Below are positions 1 to 8,887 of a stretch of 64,000 nt of DNA, piece after piece. How positions within the stretch are numbered: the stretch's first letter is position 1; each line of letters begins with the position of its first letter. The notes under the pieces are model-generated. The model saw only the letters and a program-made list of their open reading frames with translations. It ran no database searches and was not told the DNA's origin. Source of the stretch: Neobacillus bataviensis LMG 21833 (lineage in GTDB: Bacteria > Bacillota > Bacilli > Bacillales > Cytobacillaceae); contig NZ_AJLS01000141.1 of assembly GCF_000307875.1 (NCBI RefSeq), forward strand, positions 1 through 64,000. The letters are read 5' to 3'. Both the position numbers and the translations under genes were made by a program.

Positions 1-80
1 CGGAGAGCGAAGGACACTAGCCGCTAGGGCGCTGGAGCTGGACAATTCTCAAAGTCGAAATTTATACTTTCTTACCTCTC

Positions 81-117
81 AAAAAAGGGCTGATTCACAT
101 GGAATCAGCCCTTTTTT
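81..117 (-). terminator. Rho-independent terminator after fliN
   Basis: A 16-bp perfect stem with a five-base loop carries A and T runs on its two sides. It lies directly beyond the fliN stop codon, so it closes the fliK-flgD-flgE-fliM-fliN operon. The first 80 bases of the window hold no feature I can support. Confidence 0.85.
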
Positions 118-121
118 AGGT

Positions 122-493
122 TTAATTGATTGTCTTATTGATAATTTCTGTAATTCTGATCCCGAAGTATTCGTCAATGACGACGACTTCCCCTTTGGCC
201 ACTACTTTTCCGTTGATTAATAGATCCACGGGTTCTCCTGACACGCGATCCAATTCGATAATGGATCCTTGTGAAAGCTCTAAGATCTCGTTTATTTTCT
301 TCTTAGTTCGCCCTAATTCAACGACAACTTCTAGATTAATATCCATCAATAGGTCTAAATTAACCGATTTTTCATCCTCATCGTTAAGAGGCTTTTCTTC
401 TAAATCCTGAAACAAAAACGGTTTGGTTGGTTCTCCCGTTTCTCCCAATAACGCTTCTATTTCTTCTTTTGAAACTTTCCCATCATGACTCAT
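122..493 (-). CDS. fliN: Flagellar motor switch protein FliN (short form)
   Basis: C-ring subunit of the flagellar switch. The C-terminal ~75 residues form one SpoA/SURF domain (INLEVVVELGRTKKKINEI, then LSQGSIIELD). The ATG at 493 is preferred to a TTG at 514 because AAAGAGGG lies about 8 nt upstream; this gives 123 residues and an 11-nt overlap with fliM. The protein is far shorter than Bacillus subtilis FliY (about 380 residues) and has no room for CheC-like phosphatase domains. Its N-terminus contains SKEEIEALL, which resembles the short motif normally found at the start of FliM and FliY. It is the last gene of the operon. Function is secure from the domain and neighbours; its role in chemotactic signalling is inference. 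Confidence 0.9.
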   Translation of the reverse strand: MSHDGKVSKEEIEALLGETGEPTKPFLFQDLEEKPLNDEDEKSVNLDLLMDINLEVVVELGRTKKKINEILELSQGSIIELDRVSGEPVDLLINGKVVAKGEVVVIDEYFGIRITEIINKTIN

Positions 494-1406
494 GTTTATG
501 ACCCTCTTTTTCAAAAACAGTTTCGATTTCTGCCGCCATTCGCGACTTTTTCACACCGGGTTTCACTAAAAATTTAACATCTTTCCCCACCATTGTCTTT
601 AATGGCTCCTCATAAAGCTGGTCAAGCTGGACGACATCGCCCACATTCAACGCTAAAAATTCTTCAATCGTGATGTTTGAGCGTCCCAACTCTACTTTTA
701 TTGGAATTTCAAGCTCCTGTAATTTTGATTTTAACAAATTTGACTCTTCGGGACTATTCGTTTTATTGCGCGTCGAGAATAATTGATAAGATGATAATTT
801 AGGCAGGAATGGCTCCAGAATAATATAGGGAATGCAAATGTGCATCAATTCCGTTAGATCACCGATTTTGATGTTAAAGGCAATCACAATGACGGTTTCA
901 TTTGGAATCGCCACCTGTAAAAATTGTGGATTGGTTTCGATTTCAACAACCTTCAACTGTACATTCATTAAATCTTTCCAGGATTTTTGGAGATTGTCCA
1001 CGAACCCTTCGAAAAGTTTTTGGAGAATCTTTTTTTCGATTTGTGTTAATGTTGTTTTTTCCTCTGGGAAGGCAGGCAGATCGCGGCCGCCTAGTAACCG
1101 ATCAATTATAGCAAAAGCCATCTGCGACTTTAATTCCATAATCATCTGGCCTTTTTCCGGGGTTTCAAAGATATTTATAATCGTAAAGGGTGGCAGCTGT
1201 TTGATAAATTCTTCATAGATCATTTGATTAACAGACAACACCTCCACTTGAACAATTGTCCGTAATTGCGTAGAAATGGAGGAAGCTAATTGATAGGCAA
1301 AATTATCGTGGATCCGCGTTAACACACGAACTTGTTCCATCGATAACCGCAGTGCCTTTTTAAAATCATATACGTTTACATCATTGCTGTTTTCATACAG
1401 TTTCAT
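483..1406 (-). CDS. fliM: Flagellar motor switch protein FliM
   Basis: Middle C-ring subunit that links FliG to FliN and reverses the motor. The 307 residues contain the FliM middle domain (residues ~30-215, including MAFAIIDRLLGG) and a C-terminal SpoA domain (residues ~235-300, IPIKVELGRSNITIEEFLALNVGDVVQLD). The ATG follows GTGAGGAAAT. The usual N-terminal CheY-P binding motif (LSQxEIDALL type) is absent: the protein begins MKLYENSNDVNVYDFKKAL. A similar motif is present on the neighbouring FliN instead. It lies in the fliK-flgD-flgE-fliM-fliN operon and overlaps fliN. Confidence 0.92.
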   Translation of the reverse strand: MKLYENSNDVNVYDFKKALRLSMEQVRVLTRIHDNFAYQLASSISTQLRTIVQVEVLSVNQMIYEEFIKQLPPFTIINIFETPEKGQMIMELKSQMAFAIIDRLLGGRDLPAFPEEKTTLTQIEKKILQKLFEGFVDNLQKSWKDLMNVQLKVVEIETNPQFLQVAIPNETVIVIAFNIKIGDLTELMHICIPYIILEPFLPKLSSYQLFSTRNKTNSPEESNLLKSKLQELEIPIKVELGRSNITIEEFLALNVGDVVQLDQLYEEPLKTMVGKDVKFLVKPGVKKSRMAAEIETVFEKEGHKHES

Positions 1407-1435
1407 CTAGATTTCCTCACCGCCGTAAAAATCAT

Positions 1436-1466
1436 TTAAAGGGAAGGCAGATCCCTTCCCCTTTAA
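1436..1466 (-). terminator. Imperfect hairpin between flgE and fliM
   Basis: TTTAAAGGGAAGG pairs with CCCTTCCCCTTTAAA around a short loop, with one bulge. No clear T run follows on the minus strand, so it may be an attenuator or RNA-stabilising hairpin rather than a full terminator. Confidence 0.4.
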
Positions 1467-1502
1467 ATACTATCATTTACATTTGATTACGGTCTAGCAC
1501 CT

Positions 1503-2363
1503 TTATCGTTTTAAATTGATTAGTTCTTCTAAAATGGAATCAGATACGTTAATGACTTTGGCATTGGCTTGAAATCCACGCTGTGCAATAATCATTTCGG
1601 TAATTTCTTCCGAGAGGTCTACATTGGACATTTCAAGCTGACCGGATACGATTTGACCGGCATTATTTTTATCTCTTGTTGTAATGAGGGTTTCAACCTT
1701 GGGTATGGTAAAATCAGCATTTATTTGCGCACTCCCCGTCAATTCATACATCGAACCGCCTACTTTTTTCAACCCTGCTGGATTCGACACCACCACAGTA
1801 CCTAGAGCAGCAATTTTTTCTGGTGTGCCATCCGCCATTACTCCAGTAACAACCCCATTTAAATCAATATTGTAGGATACGAACCTAGTAGAATCAATAT
1901 TGATCGGTTCAGGATCAGTGGCATAAGAATCATCAGCTGGATCAATCTTAAAACCCAAAACCTTATTCCCCTGCGGTGTTACAAGATCCCCATTAGCATC
2001 GCGGTTAAAGTTTCCTGCTCTTGTTAGATATGTCGAACCGCTATCGCTTTTAACGGCGAAAAAGCCATTTCCATCAATATATAAATCGGAGGAAAGATTT
2101 GTCGTGGTGGGACTGCCTGGGGTTTGAATGGAATCAACGGTTGCCGTTTTCACTCCTAAGCCGATTTGCAAAGGATTGGTTCCACCCGAATTTGCAGTAG
2201 GTGTAGTACCGCTGCTTACGGTTTGACTGAGTACATCTTGAAACACAATCCGGCTTTTTTTGAAACCGACTGTATTGACGTTAGCGATATTGTTTCCGAT
2301 GACATCTAACTTATTTTGGAACCCTTTCATCCCAGATACACTTGAATTTAAAGAACGGAGCAT
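1503..2363 (-). CDS. flgE: Flagellar hook protein FlgE
   Basis: Structural protein of the flagellar hook, exported by the flagellar type III system. The N-terminus (MLRSLNSSVSGMKGFQNKL, then DVIGNNIANVNTVGFKKSR) is the rod/hook signature, the middle has the FlgE/F/G domain (YIDGNGFFAV), and the C-terminus ends with the conserved helix SNVDLSEEITEMIIAQRGFQ. At 286 residues it is close to the ~265-residue hook protein of B. subtilis. The ATG has a strong GGGAGGT site. Position right after the hook cap gene flgD and before fliM matches the Bacillus fla/che order and separates it from the rod proteins flhO and flhP elsewhere in the window. Confidence 0.88.
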   Translation of the reverse strand: MLRSLNSSVSGMKGFQNKLDVIGNNIANVNTVGFKKSRIVFQDVLSQTVSSGTTPTANSGGTNPLQIGLGVKTATVDSIQTPGSPTTTNLSSDLYIDGNGFFAVKSDSGSTYLTRAGNFNRDANGDLVTPQGNKVLGFKIDPADDSYATDPEPINIDSTRFVSYNIDLNGVVTGVMADGTPEKIAALGTVVVSNPAGLKKVGGSMYELTGSAQINADFTIPKVETLITTRDKNNAGQIVSGQLEMSNVDLSEEITEMIIAQRGFQANAKVINVSDSILEELINLKR

Positions 2364-2382
2364 GGTTGGTACCTCCCAATTT

Positions 2383-2811
2383 TTATTCGTTTTGTAATGG
2401 CATATTTTTAGCGGAAATAATATTCCCTACCGGAATCTCTTCTTCGTTCACTTGATAAAAGAATTGATTGTCTTTTTTTATAATACCTGTAACAACTCCA
2501 CTTTCGATCTGGCCGTTTACCTCATCGATCCAGGAAACTTCTTTGTTCATCATAGTAGAATAACGGCTAAGATCGACTTGTTGACTACTCATAAATTGAG
2601 TAAATACTTGATTTAGGTTGGTAATTTGCTCCAGCTGACTAAATTGCGCCATTTGGGCAATCATCTCGCGATCCTCCATGGGCTGGGTTGGATCTTGATT
2701 TCGCAATTGGGTAGTTAAAATTTTCAGGAAAAGATCTTTATCCATTTGATTCTGATTCTGGGTTTGTTGGATTGTACCCGTTGACATTTTCACGGAATTA
2801 ATGGTTGGCAT
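2383..2811 (-). CDS. flgD: Flagellar hook assembly (capping) protein FlgD
   Basis: Scaffold that caps the growing hook and is later replaced. The conserved N-terminal FlgD block is clear: KDLFLKILTTQLRNQDPTQP followed by MIAQMAQFSQLEQITNLN. The ATG at 2811 is preferred to an upstream TTG at 2835 because GGAGGGAAT lies 7 nt before it and the longer form would overlap fliK. This gives 142 residues, the short FlgD form typical of Bacilli without a large C-terminal beta domain. It starts 16 nt after fliK and ends 19 nt before flgE. Confidence 0.92.
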   Translation of the reverse strand: MPTINSVKMSTGTIQQTQNQNQMDKDLFLKILTTQLRNQDPTQPMEDREMIAQMAQFSQLEQITNLNQVFTQFMSSQQVDLSRYSTMMNKEVSWIDEVNGQIESGVVTGIIKKDNQFFYQVNEEEIPVGNIISAKNMPLQNE

Positions 2812-2827
2812 ATGGATTCCCTCCGTT

Positions 2828-3883
2828 TTAAGCAAGAATATTGATGGTGTTTTCTGTTCCTCTTTGTTTGTATTCTTCCGTCACCGTATGGCTTTGATAA
2901 AACTCATCGACAGAGATTTTCTTTTTCGCAAATCGTTGCTGTGATTGATCTTGTCGTGATTTTCCCTCCTGTTGCGAAAAAGAGTGGTGCAACCCTTGTC
3001 CGCTTAAGGAAATTTCTATTTTATCGACTTGAAGCCCTTGATGCTGCAGGGACGAACGCAACTGGGAAATTTGTGATTCTAATGCCTCTTTGCCGAGCAA
3101 TGTATCTGCCGTAAAATGGGCCAATACTTGCCCTTTATGAATCGACAATTTCACATCAATGTCTCCAAGCTTTTCAGGTGTAAGGGAGAATTTCGCTTCA
3201 ATGAATTCAGCCGCCTTTTTAATACTCGCTTGATTCTTTACTAAATCCATTACTTCTGTAAAAAGCTGATCAACCGATACCTTCTGTGACTGGACCCGAC
3301 TATTCTTAGAATCGGCTGTGGTGTTGTTGTATGGTTGGACTGATTGAAAAATAACTTCTTTGCCTTCAACCCCCCGCTGAAAGTCAAAATCAGGGGCTGC
3401 TGAATCTGTATTTTGTAAGGAAAAGGAGGATTGAATTGCCCCTTCGACTGTTTTTTGCTTAAGATGGAATGTTTCTTTAGCTTGTGAAGCAACTTCCGCA
3501 GGGAGATTGGTTAACTTTTCAAGCGGGACGCTTTCTTCTTGCTTCATTGCATTTGGTAGATGTTTCACTTTTTCTTTCGGATCTATGGTGGTTTCAGCCA
3601 AAGAACTTACCAGAGCAATCAGATCATTTCTTGTTGTGAGCTCATTGTCTTTGGCATCTTCTAGATTTACTTGTTTAGTTGTTTCGGCGGGTTGCTCATT
3701 TGTAGGTTGGAGCAATGAGTTTACCATTGCAACAAGATTAGTGGTCGAATCCTGCCCCGTCTCTTGCTTGAACACGTTCAATAAATCCATAAATTTCCCG
3801 GCTGTCTGTTCCTCTGGTTTAGCGGGGCTGCCTTTATCAGACAGTTTTTGGTGTACAGGATTCAAGGAAGCTGATGGAATCAC
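2828..3883 (-). CDS. fliK: Flagellar hook-length control protein FliK
   Basis: Secreted molecular ruler that sets hook length and switches export specificity. The N-terminal ~200 residues are low-complexity, rich in E, T, Q and S, as expected for the ruler. The C-terminal Flg_hook domain spans residues ~205-295 (LTPEKLGDIDVKLSIHKG, then LRSSLQHQGLQVDKIEIS). The start is GTG behind AAGGAGA. It is the first gene of the minus-strand operon and is divergent from the glucosaminidase gene at 3990. Sequence outside the C-terminal domain is poorly conserved, so recognition rests on that domain and on the flgD neighbour. Confidence 0.9.
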   Translation of the reverse strand: MIPSASLNPVHQKLSDKGSPAKPEEQTAGKFMDLLNVFKQETGQDSTTNLVAMVNSLLQPTNEQPAETTKQVNLEDAKDNELTTRNDLIALVSSLAETTIDPKEKVKHLPNAMKQEESVPLEKLTNLPAEVASQAKETFHLKQKTVEGAIQSSFSLQNTDSAAPDFDFQRGVEGKEVIFQSVQPYNNTTADSKNSRVQSQKVSVDQLFTEVMDLVKNQASIKKAAEFIEAKFSLTPEKLGDIDVKLSIHKGQVLAHFTADTLLGKEALESQISQLRSSLQHQGLQVDKIEISLSGQGLHHSFSQQEGKSRQDQSQQRFAKKKISVDEFYQSHTVTEEYKQRGTENTINILA

Positions 3884-3989
3884 AGATTATTCTCCTTTTA
3901 AAAAAATATTTCAGTCAATTTTATTTACCCTATTTTTGAAAAAGTGTAAAATAGTAGAAAAGAAGTCTTACTAACAGGAGCATTCAACT

Positions 3990-4661
3990 ATGAGCATAGG
4001 TCCCGTATCTTCGGATTGGTTTAAAAATATAGCTTTACTTACTATATCGGCTAATCTTCCGAAGTTGAATAGTATAAATCAGCAATTTCCTGATGGTGAT
4101 TTTTTCCAGTCGATTTTACAATCTGTATTACTCGAACAAAAATCAGCCAATCTGCCACAACCCCAACTTTCTAATGGAAGTTTGCTTGCTGGCATCTCTC
4201 CTATCCTTGCCAACATAAAGGATTATTCGCATGTATTAGAAACAGCCAGGACCTTGGATTTTTCAGAGGCACCTTTAGAGAATTTAAATTCGAATTTAAA
4301 AGGTAAATTAAGCAATGTTGGAACAGCGTTCATTGAAGCTGGACGAAAATACAATATTAATCCGAAGCTGCTAGCCTCTATCGCCATGCATGAGACAGGA
4401 AATGGTACGTCCCGAGCGGCTAATGAAAAAAATAATATTGCCGGTATGATGGGCAAAAATGGTTTAAAGCACTATGATTCGGTGGAAGAAAGTGTTTTTG
4501 ACATGGCAAGGAACTTACGGAGAAATTATTTGGATAAAGGGCTGGATACCATTGCCAAAATCGGTGCCAAATATGCCCCAGTCGGTGCTACTAACGATCC
4601 CACCGGCTTAAATAATCATTGGGTCAAAGGCGTAAATAATTTCTTCGGTACGCTTGTATAG
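3990..4661 (+). CDS. Glucosaminidase-type peptidoglycan hydrolase, probably flagellar
   Basis: The C-terminal half (residues ~105-223) is a glucosaminidase domain of the FlgJ/LytG kind: YNINPKLLASIAMHETGNGTS contains the expected catalytic Glu in the HETG context, followed by NNIAGMMG and an ALxYAPxGATNDP-like segment. Such enzymes cleave glycan strands so that the rod can cross the wall. The N-terminal ~100 residues have no recognised domain and no obvious Sec signal peptide, which would fit export through the flagellar system. AGGAG lies ahead of the ATG. It is divergent from fliK, inside the motility block. The exact bond cleaved and the flagellar role are inference. Confidence 0.75.
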   Translation: MSIGPVSSDWFKNIALLTISANLPKLNSINQQFPDGDFFQSILQSVLLEQKSANLPQPQLSNGSLLAGISPILANIKDYSHVLETARTLDFSEAPLENLNSNLKGKLSNVGTAFIEAGRKYNINPKLLASIAMHETGNGTSRAANEKNNIAGMMGKNGLKHYDSVEESVFDMARNLRRNYLDKGLDTIAKIGAKYAPVGATNDPTGLNNHWVKGVNNFFGTLV

Positions 4662-4688
4662 AACAAAAGCTTAGGCATTATTAAACAC

Positions 4689-4738
4689 AAAAAGAGGATG
4701 TTTCCAAAAGATAATCTTTTGGTACATCCTCTTTTTTT
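4689..4738. terminator. Bidirectional terminator between convergent genes
   Basis: A long stem pairs AAAAGAGGATG with CATCCTCTTTT around an inner CCAAAAGAT/ATCTTTTGG stem. It serves both the plus-strand glucosaminidase and the minus-strand repeat protein, whose stop codon lies at its edge. Confidence 0.85.
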
Positions 4739-7700
4739 AATGTTTCAGCAATTTTAGCAGCTGTTCTAACCAGGATAGGACATCATTGTCACAATCTTTT
4801 TTCGTAGCTTGTTGCTGCTCGTTTTTCTTATCTTTGCAATCGTCTTTTTTCTTATTTTTTTGATTATTAATTACTTCGACAGTGGTGCTTCCAACGACAG
4901 GAACCCCATCAACAATTGCGCGGAATACTAAATGCTCTTCTTTCTCATCCCAAACAAAGTCGTCTCGCTCAAATTTAAATTGGCCATTTTTCGCTTGGTT
5001 TTCCAGCCCTTTGCTATTATTAAGCGCATGGACATTATTGATTGTAACAGTGGATAGGTCAACTTTTGCGAAGCTATATCCTTTAGGTAAAGTCGCTCTA
5101 ACTGTGAACTCCCCATTGTTACAATTGATTACTTTTGGCGTCACTTCAATGGTAGCTTGGATATAAACAGCAACTGTTTTTTCGACAATTGTCTGTAGTC
5201 CTGCATTGTCGATGGCGGTTATTTTAATCTTGTTAATGCCAGGTTTGTTAAAAGTAATTTTTCCATTTGTGCTTACGACACCATTGACTTCGATGAAGCT
5301 TTCTTTGATGCCTGAAAGAGTGTCAGCTGCTTCATAATTCAGGCTTACGCTTGTTCCAAGGGCAAATTCCGTTGGAAAATTCGCCTTGATGGTTGGGGCA
5401 GTTTTATCTATCTTTACTTCTGCCGTGTGCTTTTCCTCGATATTTCCAGCGTTATCTTTGCTGTAGAAGGTAACGGTGTGGATGCCTTCTTTTTCGATTG
5501 TAAAGCTTGTGCCTTCTTTAAATGCAGCGCCATCAATAGAATAGTAGGTCGCTTTTACTCCGCTTAGATCATCTGTTGCTGTTAGCTCGACGTTTACCTC
5601 AGCTATGTTCCATTTATTCTTGATATTGCTTACAGTATTTGGCGCAGTTTTATCTACTTTTACTTCTACAGTATTTTTGTCTTCAATATTTCCGGCATTG
5701 TCGACGCTGTAGAAAGTTAAAGTGTGGATGCCTTCTTTTTCGATTGTAAAACTTGTTCCTTCTATGAACTCAGCACCATCGATAGAATAGTAGGTTGCTT
5801 TTACTCCACTTTGGTCATCCGTTGCTGTTAGCTCGACATTTGCCGCTGCGGTGTTCCATTTTTCCTGGATATTGCTTACAGTGACTGGTGCGGTTTTATC
5901 TACTTTTACTTCTACAGTATTTTTGTCTTCGATATTTCCTGCATTGTCAACGCTGTAGAAGGTTAGAGTGTGGATGCCTTCTTTTTCAATTGTAAAGCTT
6001 GTGCCTTCGTTTAACTCAGCGCCATCGATAGAATAATAGGTGGCTTTTACTCCGCTTAGGTCATCGGCTGCGGTCAACTCAACGTTCACGCCCGCTGTGT
6101 TCCATTTTTCATCGACATTGCTTACAGTGACTGGTGCGGTTTTATCTACTTTTACTTCTACAGTATTTTTGTCTTCGATATTTCCGGCATTGTCAACACT
6201 GTAGAAGGTTAGAGTGTGGACGCCTTCTTGTTCAATTGTGAAGCTTGTTCCTTCTGTGAACTCAGCGCCATCGATAGAATAGTAAGTTGCTTTTACTTTG
6301 CTTAGGTCATCGGTTGCTGTTAGCTCGACATTTACGGCTGCAGTGTACCATTTTTCATCGACATTGCTTACTGTGACTGGTGCGGTTGTATCTACTTTTA
6401 CCTCTATCGTCTGTTTCGGTTCCATGTTTCCAGCGTTGTCGACACTGTAGAAGGTAATCTTATTAACTCCAGCTTGATCAACCTCAAAGCTTGTTCCTTC
6501 TTTGAAATCAGAACCATTTACAGAGTAGTACGTTGAATGAACTCCGGAAAGGTTATCCGTAGCGGATAAATCTACCATCGTATTCTCATTTATTTTTGCA
6601 GTCGTTACAGGAGCTTCCTTATCAATTTTCACTTCAACCGTTCTTACGTCCTCCACGTTGCCAACATTGTCAACGCTATAGAAAGAAACTTTGTGAATAC
6701 CTTCTTTTTCTAATGTAAAGCTTGTTCCTTCAACGGACTCTGAATCATTAACAGAATAATAGGTGGCTTTTACACCCGATAGATTATCTTTTGCTGTTAA
6801 TTCCACATTAACACCGTTGTTATACCAATAAGCGCTAGTATTGATTACTGTTTCCGGTGCTTGTTTGTCGATTTTGACATCTACAGTTTTCACTTTTTCA
6901 ACGTTGCCAGCGTTATCTACACTATAGAAGGAAACGGTGTGGATGCCTTCTTTACTGATTGTTAGGTCTGTTCCTTCGACAAATTCTCCATGATCAATAG
7001 AATAATAGGTGCTCTTAACACCGCTAATATCATCAGTCGCGGTAAGAGTAACAGAAACATCCTCTTTCGACCATTTTTCGTTGGTATCAGCTACTGTAAC
7101 AGGTGCAGTGACATCGGAAGGTTTATCGATTTCCACTTCAACAGTTGCATAGTCAATTGACTCTGTTCCATCCTTTGTGACCGGAACGATAATATATTCA
7201 TGTGTTCCTTCTTTTTCTGGAGTATCCACGGTAATGGTTGGATCAGTAGTCGTTCCTACCAATACACGTTCCCCGTCTACTTCTTCGTACACGTTGTATT
7301 TGTCTGCCTCTTTAACCGGTTCCCAGGTAATAGTGACAGAGTCGCCTTTTACTTCGGGTTTGTTTGGTTGTGGTGCTGGTAGGACGGGTTTTACTTCAGC
7401 CACGACTACATTTGAAAAAGTAGAGTTTCCGAAGCGATCGGATTTTGCAATGACTGTGTATTCGTGTTTGCCTTGCTCAAGATCCTTAACAGGGTAACCT
7501 GTTTTAGAAGTAGTACCAATTAATGTTGGCTGACCGCCTACTAATTTATACACCTCGTATTCGGTTGCATATGGTACAGAACCCCAGCTAATAATGGCAC
7601 TATTTGCTGTATCCTTAGTCAAAATTGCCTTTGGTGCTTGCATTTCAGGAAAAGCAACCGTCACATTGTATGCCTTTGATGTAGAATTGCCAAAACGGTC

Positions 7701-8798
7701 ACTCACTGCAGCAATTTCATATGTGTAATCACCTTCAGGAAGGTTATTGATATACTGTGAGCGGTTTGGAGTAGTTACAATTAATTCCTTTTTACCATCT
7801 TTCACTTGATAAACATTATAAGTATTTGCATATTGTACAGAAGACCACATCAGCAATAGGTCATTTCCATTATAGAAATATGAATTGATTTGGTCCGGTG
7901 GTAGGATTTCGGGATATGCTATTTTAACTGTGATTTTACTTCCTACCTTTGATTCGCCAAATTTAGAACTATTAGCCGTTACTTCGTAAACATTTTCTCC
8001 TTCTGGGATGTTTGCGATATATTGTCTGATATTTGTTGTGGTGGTAATGAACTTTCTTTCTCCACTCACTATTTGATAGACATTATATGAATCTGCAAAA
8101 GGAACTTCCTTCCAACTTAATGTGGCATTATTGATATCATAAATAGTAAATGACAAGTTCCCAGGTGCAGCCATCTCCGGATATACAATATTTACATCTA
8201 GAAAACTAGCCTTCGATTCTCCATATTTATCATTGTAAGAAGTTAATTCATATTTATGTTGACCCGCTACAACATTTAAAAATGTTTTATTTAATGTGGT
8301 GGTTGAAGCAAGAAGCACTCTCTCACCATTCTTCACTTCGTAAATTTTATAACTATTGGCAAATTCCGTTGCACTCCATTTTAATGAAACATCATTTCCA
8401 TTTAAGATTGTTGAAGTAAAGCCATTAGGAGCCTGCATTTCAGGATATTTAATCTCCACATCAATGGAGGTTGAAAATGGAGACTCACCTCCACTATTTA
8501 CCGCCGTTACTGCATAAGTATGAGTCCCTGCTGAAACAGTTGGAAAATAGCGATTTAGGTTTGATGTTTGACTCAATTGTACCTTTTCTTCACCTTTAAT
8601 TTCGTAAACTCGATATGTTGTTGCCCCGCTAACTGCATCCCATCTCAAAACAACATTGTCTATGCCATCCAAAGAGAAACGGATATTAGTTGGTGCAGTT
8701 AAATTACTTGCAGCAAAAGCGGACGCAATAGGCGAAAATAATTGCAATAATAGTACAGCTAAGACGAAGAAAGAAAGTTTCTTCTTTATTTTGGACAT
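4737..8798 (-). CDS. Large exported FN3 / OmpL47-type repeat protein
   Basis: A 1353-residue secreted protein. Residues 1-30 are a Sec signal peptide ending ASAFAA. Residues ~33-555 hold six fibronectin type III-like repeats (each with a WxxVxxAxxYxVYxxxxG core). Residues ~560-1200 hold eight OmpL47-type Ig-like repeats of about 82 residues (TAPVTVSN..., ATYYSIDGAEF, HTLTFYSVDNAGNIE); four of these are nearly identical. The last ~150 residues have an immunoglobulin-like region, then a Lys-rich linker (NKKKDDCKDKKNEQQQ) and a short helix. No LPXTG or SLH anchor is seen. The RBS AAGGAGGAAAAG is strong. Position downstream of hag suggests a surface or filament-associated adhesin, but this is inference; a role unrelated to motility is possible. 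Confidence 0.8.
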   Translation of the reverse strand: MSKIKKKLSFFVLAVLLLQLFSPIASAFAASNLTAPTNIRFSLDGIDNVVLRWDAVSGATTYRVYEIKGEEKVQLSQTSNLNRYFPTVSAGTHTYAVTAVNSGGESPFSTSIDVEIKYPEMQAPNGFTSTILNGNDVSLKWSATEFANSYKIYEVKNGERVLLASTTTLNKTFLNVVAGQHKYELTSYNDKYGESKASFLDVNIVYPEMAAPGNLSFTIYDINNATLSWKEVPFADSYNVYQIVSGERKFITTTTNIRQYIANIPEGENVYEVTANSSKFGESKVGSKITVKIAYPEILPPDQINSYFYNGNDLLLMWSSVQYANTYNVYQVKDGKKELIVTTPNRSQYINNLPEGDYTYEIAAVSDRFGNSTSKAYNVTVAFPEMQAPKAILTKDTANSAIISWGSVPYATEYEVYKLVGGQPTLIGTTSKTGYPVKDLEQGKHEYTVIAKSDRFGNSTFSNVVVAEVKPVLPAPQPNKPEVKGDSVTITWEPVKEADKYNVYEEVDGERVLVGTTTDPTITVDTPEKEGTHEYIIVPVTKDGTESIDYATVEVEIDKPSDVTAPVTVADTNEKWSKEDVSVTLTATDDISGVKSTYYSIDHGEFVEGTDLTISKEGIHTVSFYSVDNAGNVEKVKTVDVKIDKQAPETVINTSAYWYNNGVNVELTAKDNLSGVKATYYSVNDSESVEGTSFTLEKEGIHKVSFYSVDNVGNVEDVRTVEVKIDKEAPVTTAKINENTMVDLSATDNLSGVHSTYYSVNGSDFKEGTSFEVDQAGVNKITFYSVDNAGNMEPKQTIEVKVDTTAPVTVSNVDEKWYTAAVNVELTATDDLSKVKATYYSIDGAEFTEGTSFTIEQEGVHTLTFYSVDNAGNIEDKNTVEVKVDKTAPVTVSNVDEKWNTAGVNVELTAADDLSGVKATYYSIDGAELNEGTSFTIEKEGIHTLTFYSVDNAGNIEDKNTVEVKVDKTAPVTVSNIQEKWNTAAANVELTATDDQSGVKATYYSIDGAEFIEGTSFTIEKEGIHTLTFYSVDNAGNIEDKNTVEVKVDKTAPNTVSNIKNKWNIAEVNVELTATDDLSGVKATYYSIDGAAFKEGTSFTIEKEGIHTVTFYSKDNAGNIEEKHTAEVKIDKTAPTIKANFPTEFALGTSVSLNYEAADTLSGIKESFIEVNGVVSTNGKITFNKPGINKIKITAIDNAGLQTIVEKTVAVYIQATIEVTPKVINCNNGEFTVRATLPKGYSFAKVDLSTVTINNVHALNNSKGLENQAKNGQFKFERDDFVWDEKEEHLVFRAIVDGVPVVGSTTVEVINNQKNKKKDDCKDKKNEQQQATKKDCDNDVLSWLEQLLKLLKH
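5400..6390 (-). repeat. Four tandem 246-nt coding repeats
   Basis: Repeat starts at 5645, 5891, 6137 and, diverging, 6383 are exactly 246 nt apart and nearly identical in DNA. They encode the four most similar OmpL47-type repeats of the large exported protein. The low divergence means recent duplication or gene conversion, and the copy number could vary between strains or be collapsed in an assembly. Confidence 0.85.
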
Positions 8799-8830
8799 GC
8801 CTTTTCCTCCTTTATGTTATTAAAAGATAG

Positions 8831-8872
8831 CTTAAAAAGAAGTCCCCTTCTTACAAGAGACTTCTTTTTAAT
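8831..8872 (-). terminator. Terminator of hag
   Basis: TTAAAAAGAAGT pairs with ACTTCTTTTTAA directly downstream of the flagellin stop, with T-rich sequence on the minus strand. Confidence 0.8.
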
Positions 8873-8887
8873 TGGAAAAACTAGTTA

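Noticed and set aside
1..80. Structured RNA at the left edge
   Set aside because: The short stretch has no recognisable fold or gene and its context is cut by the window.
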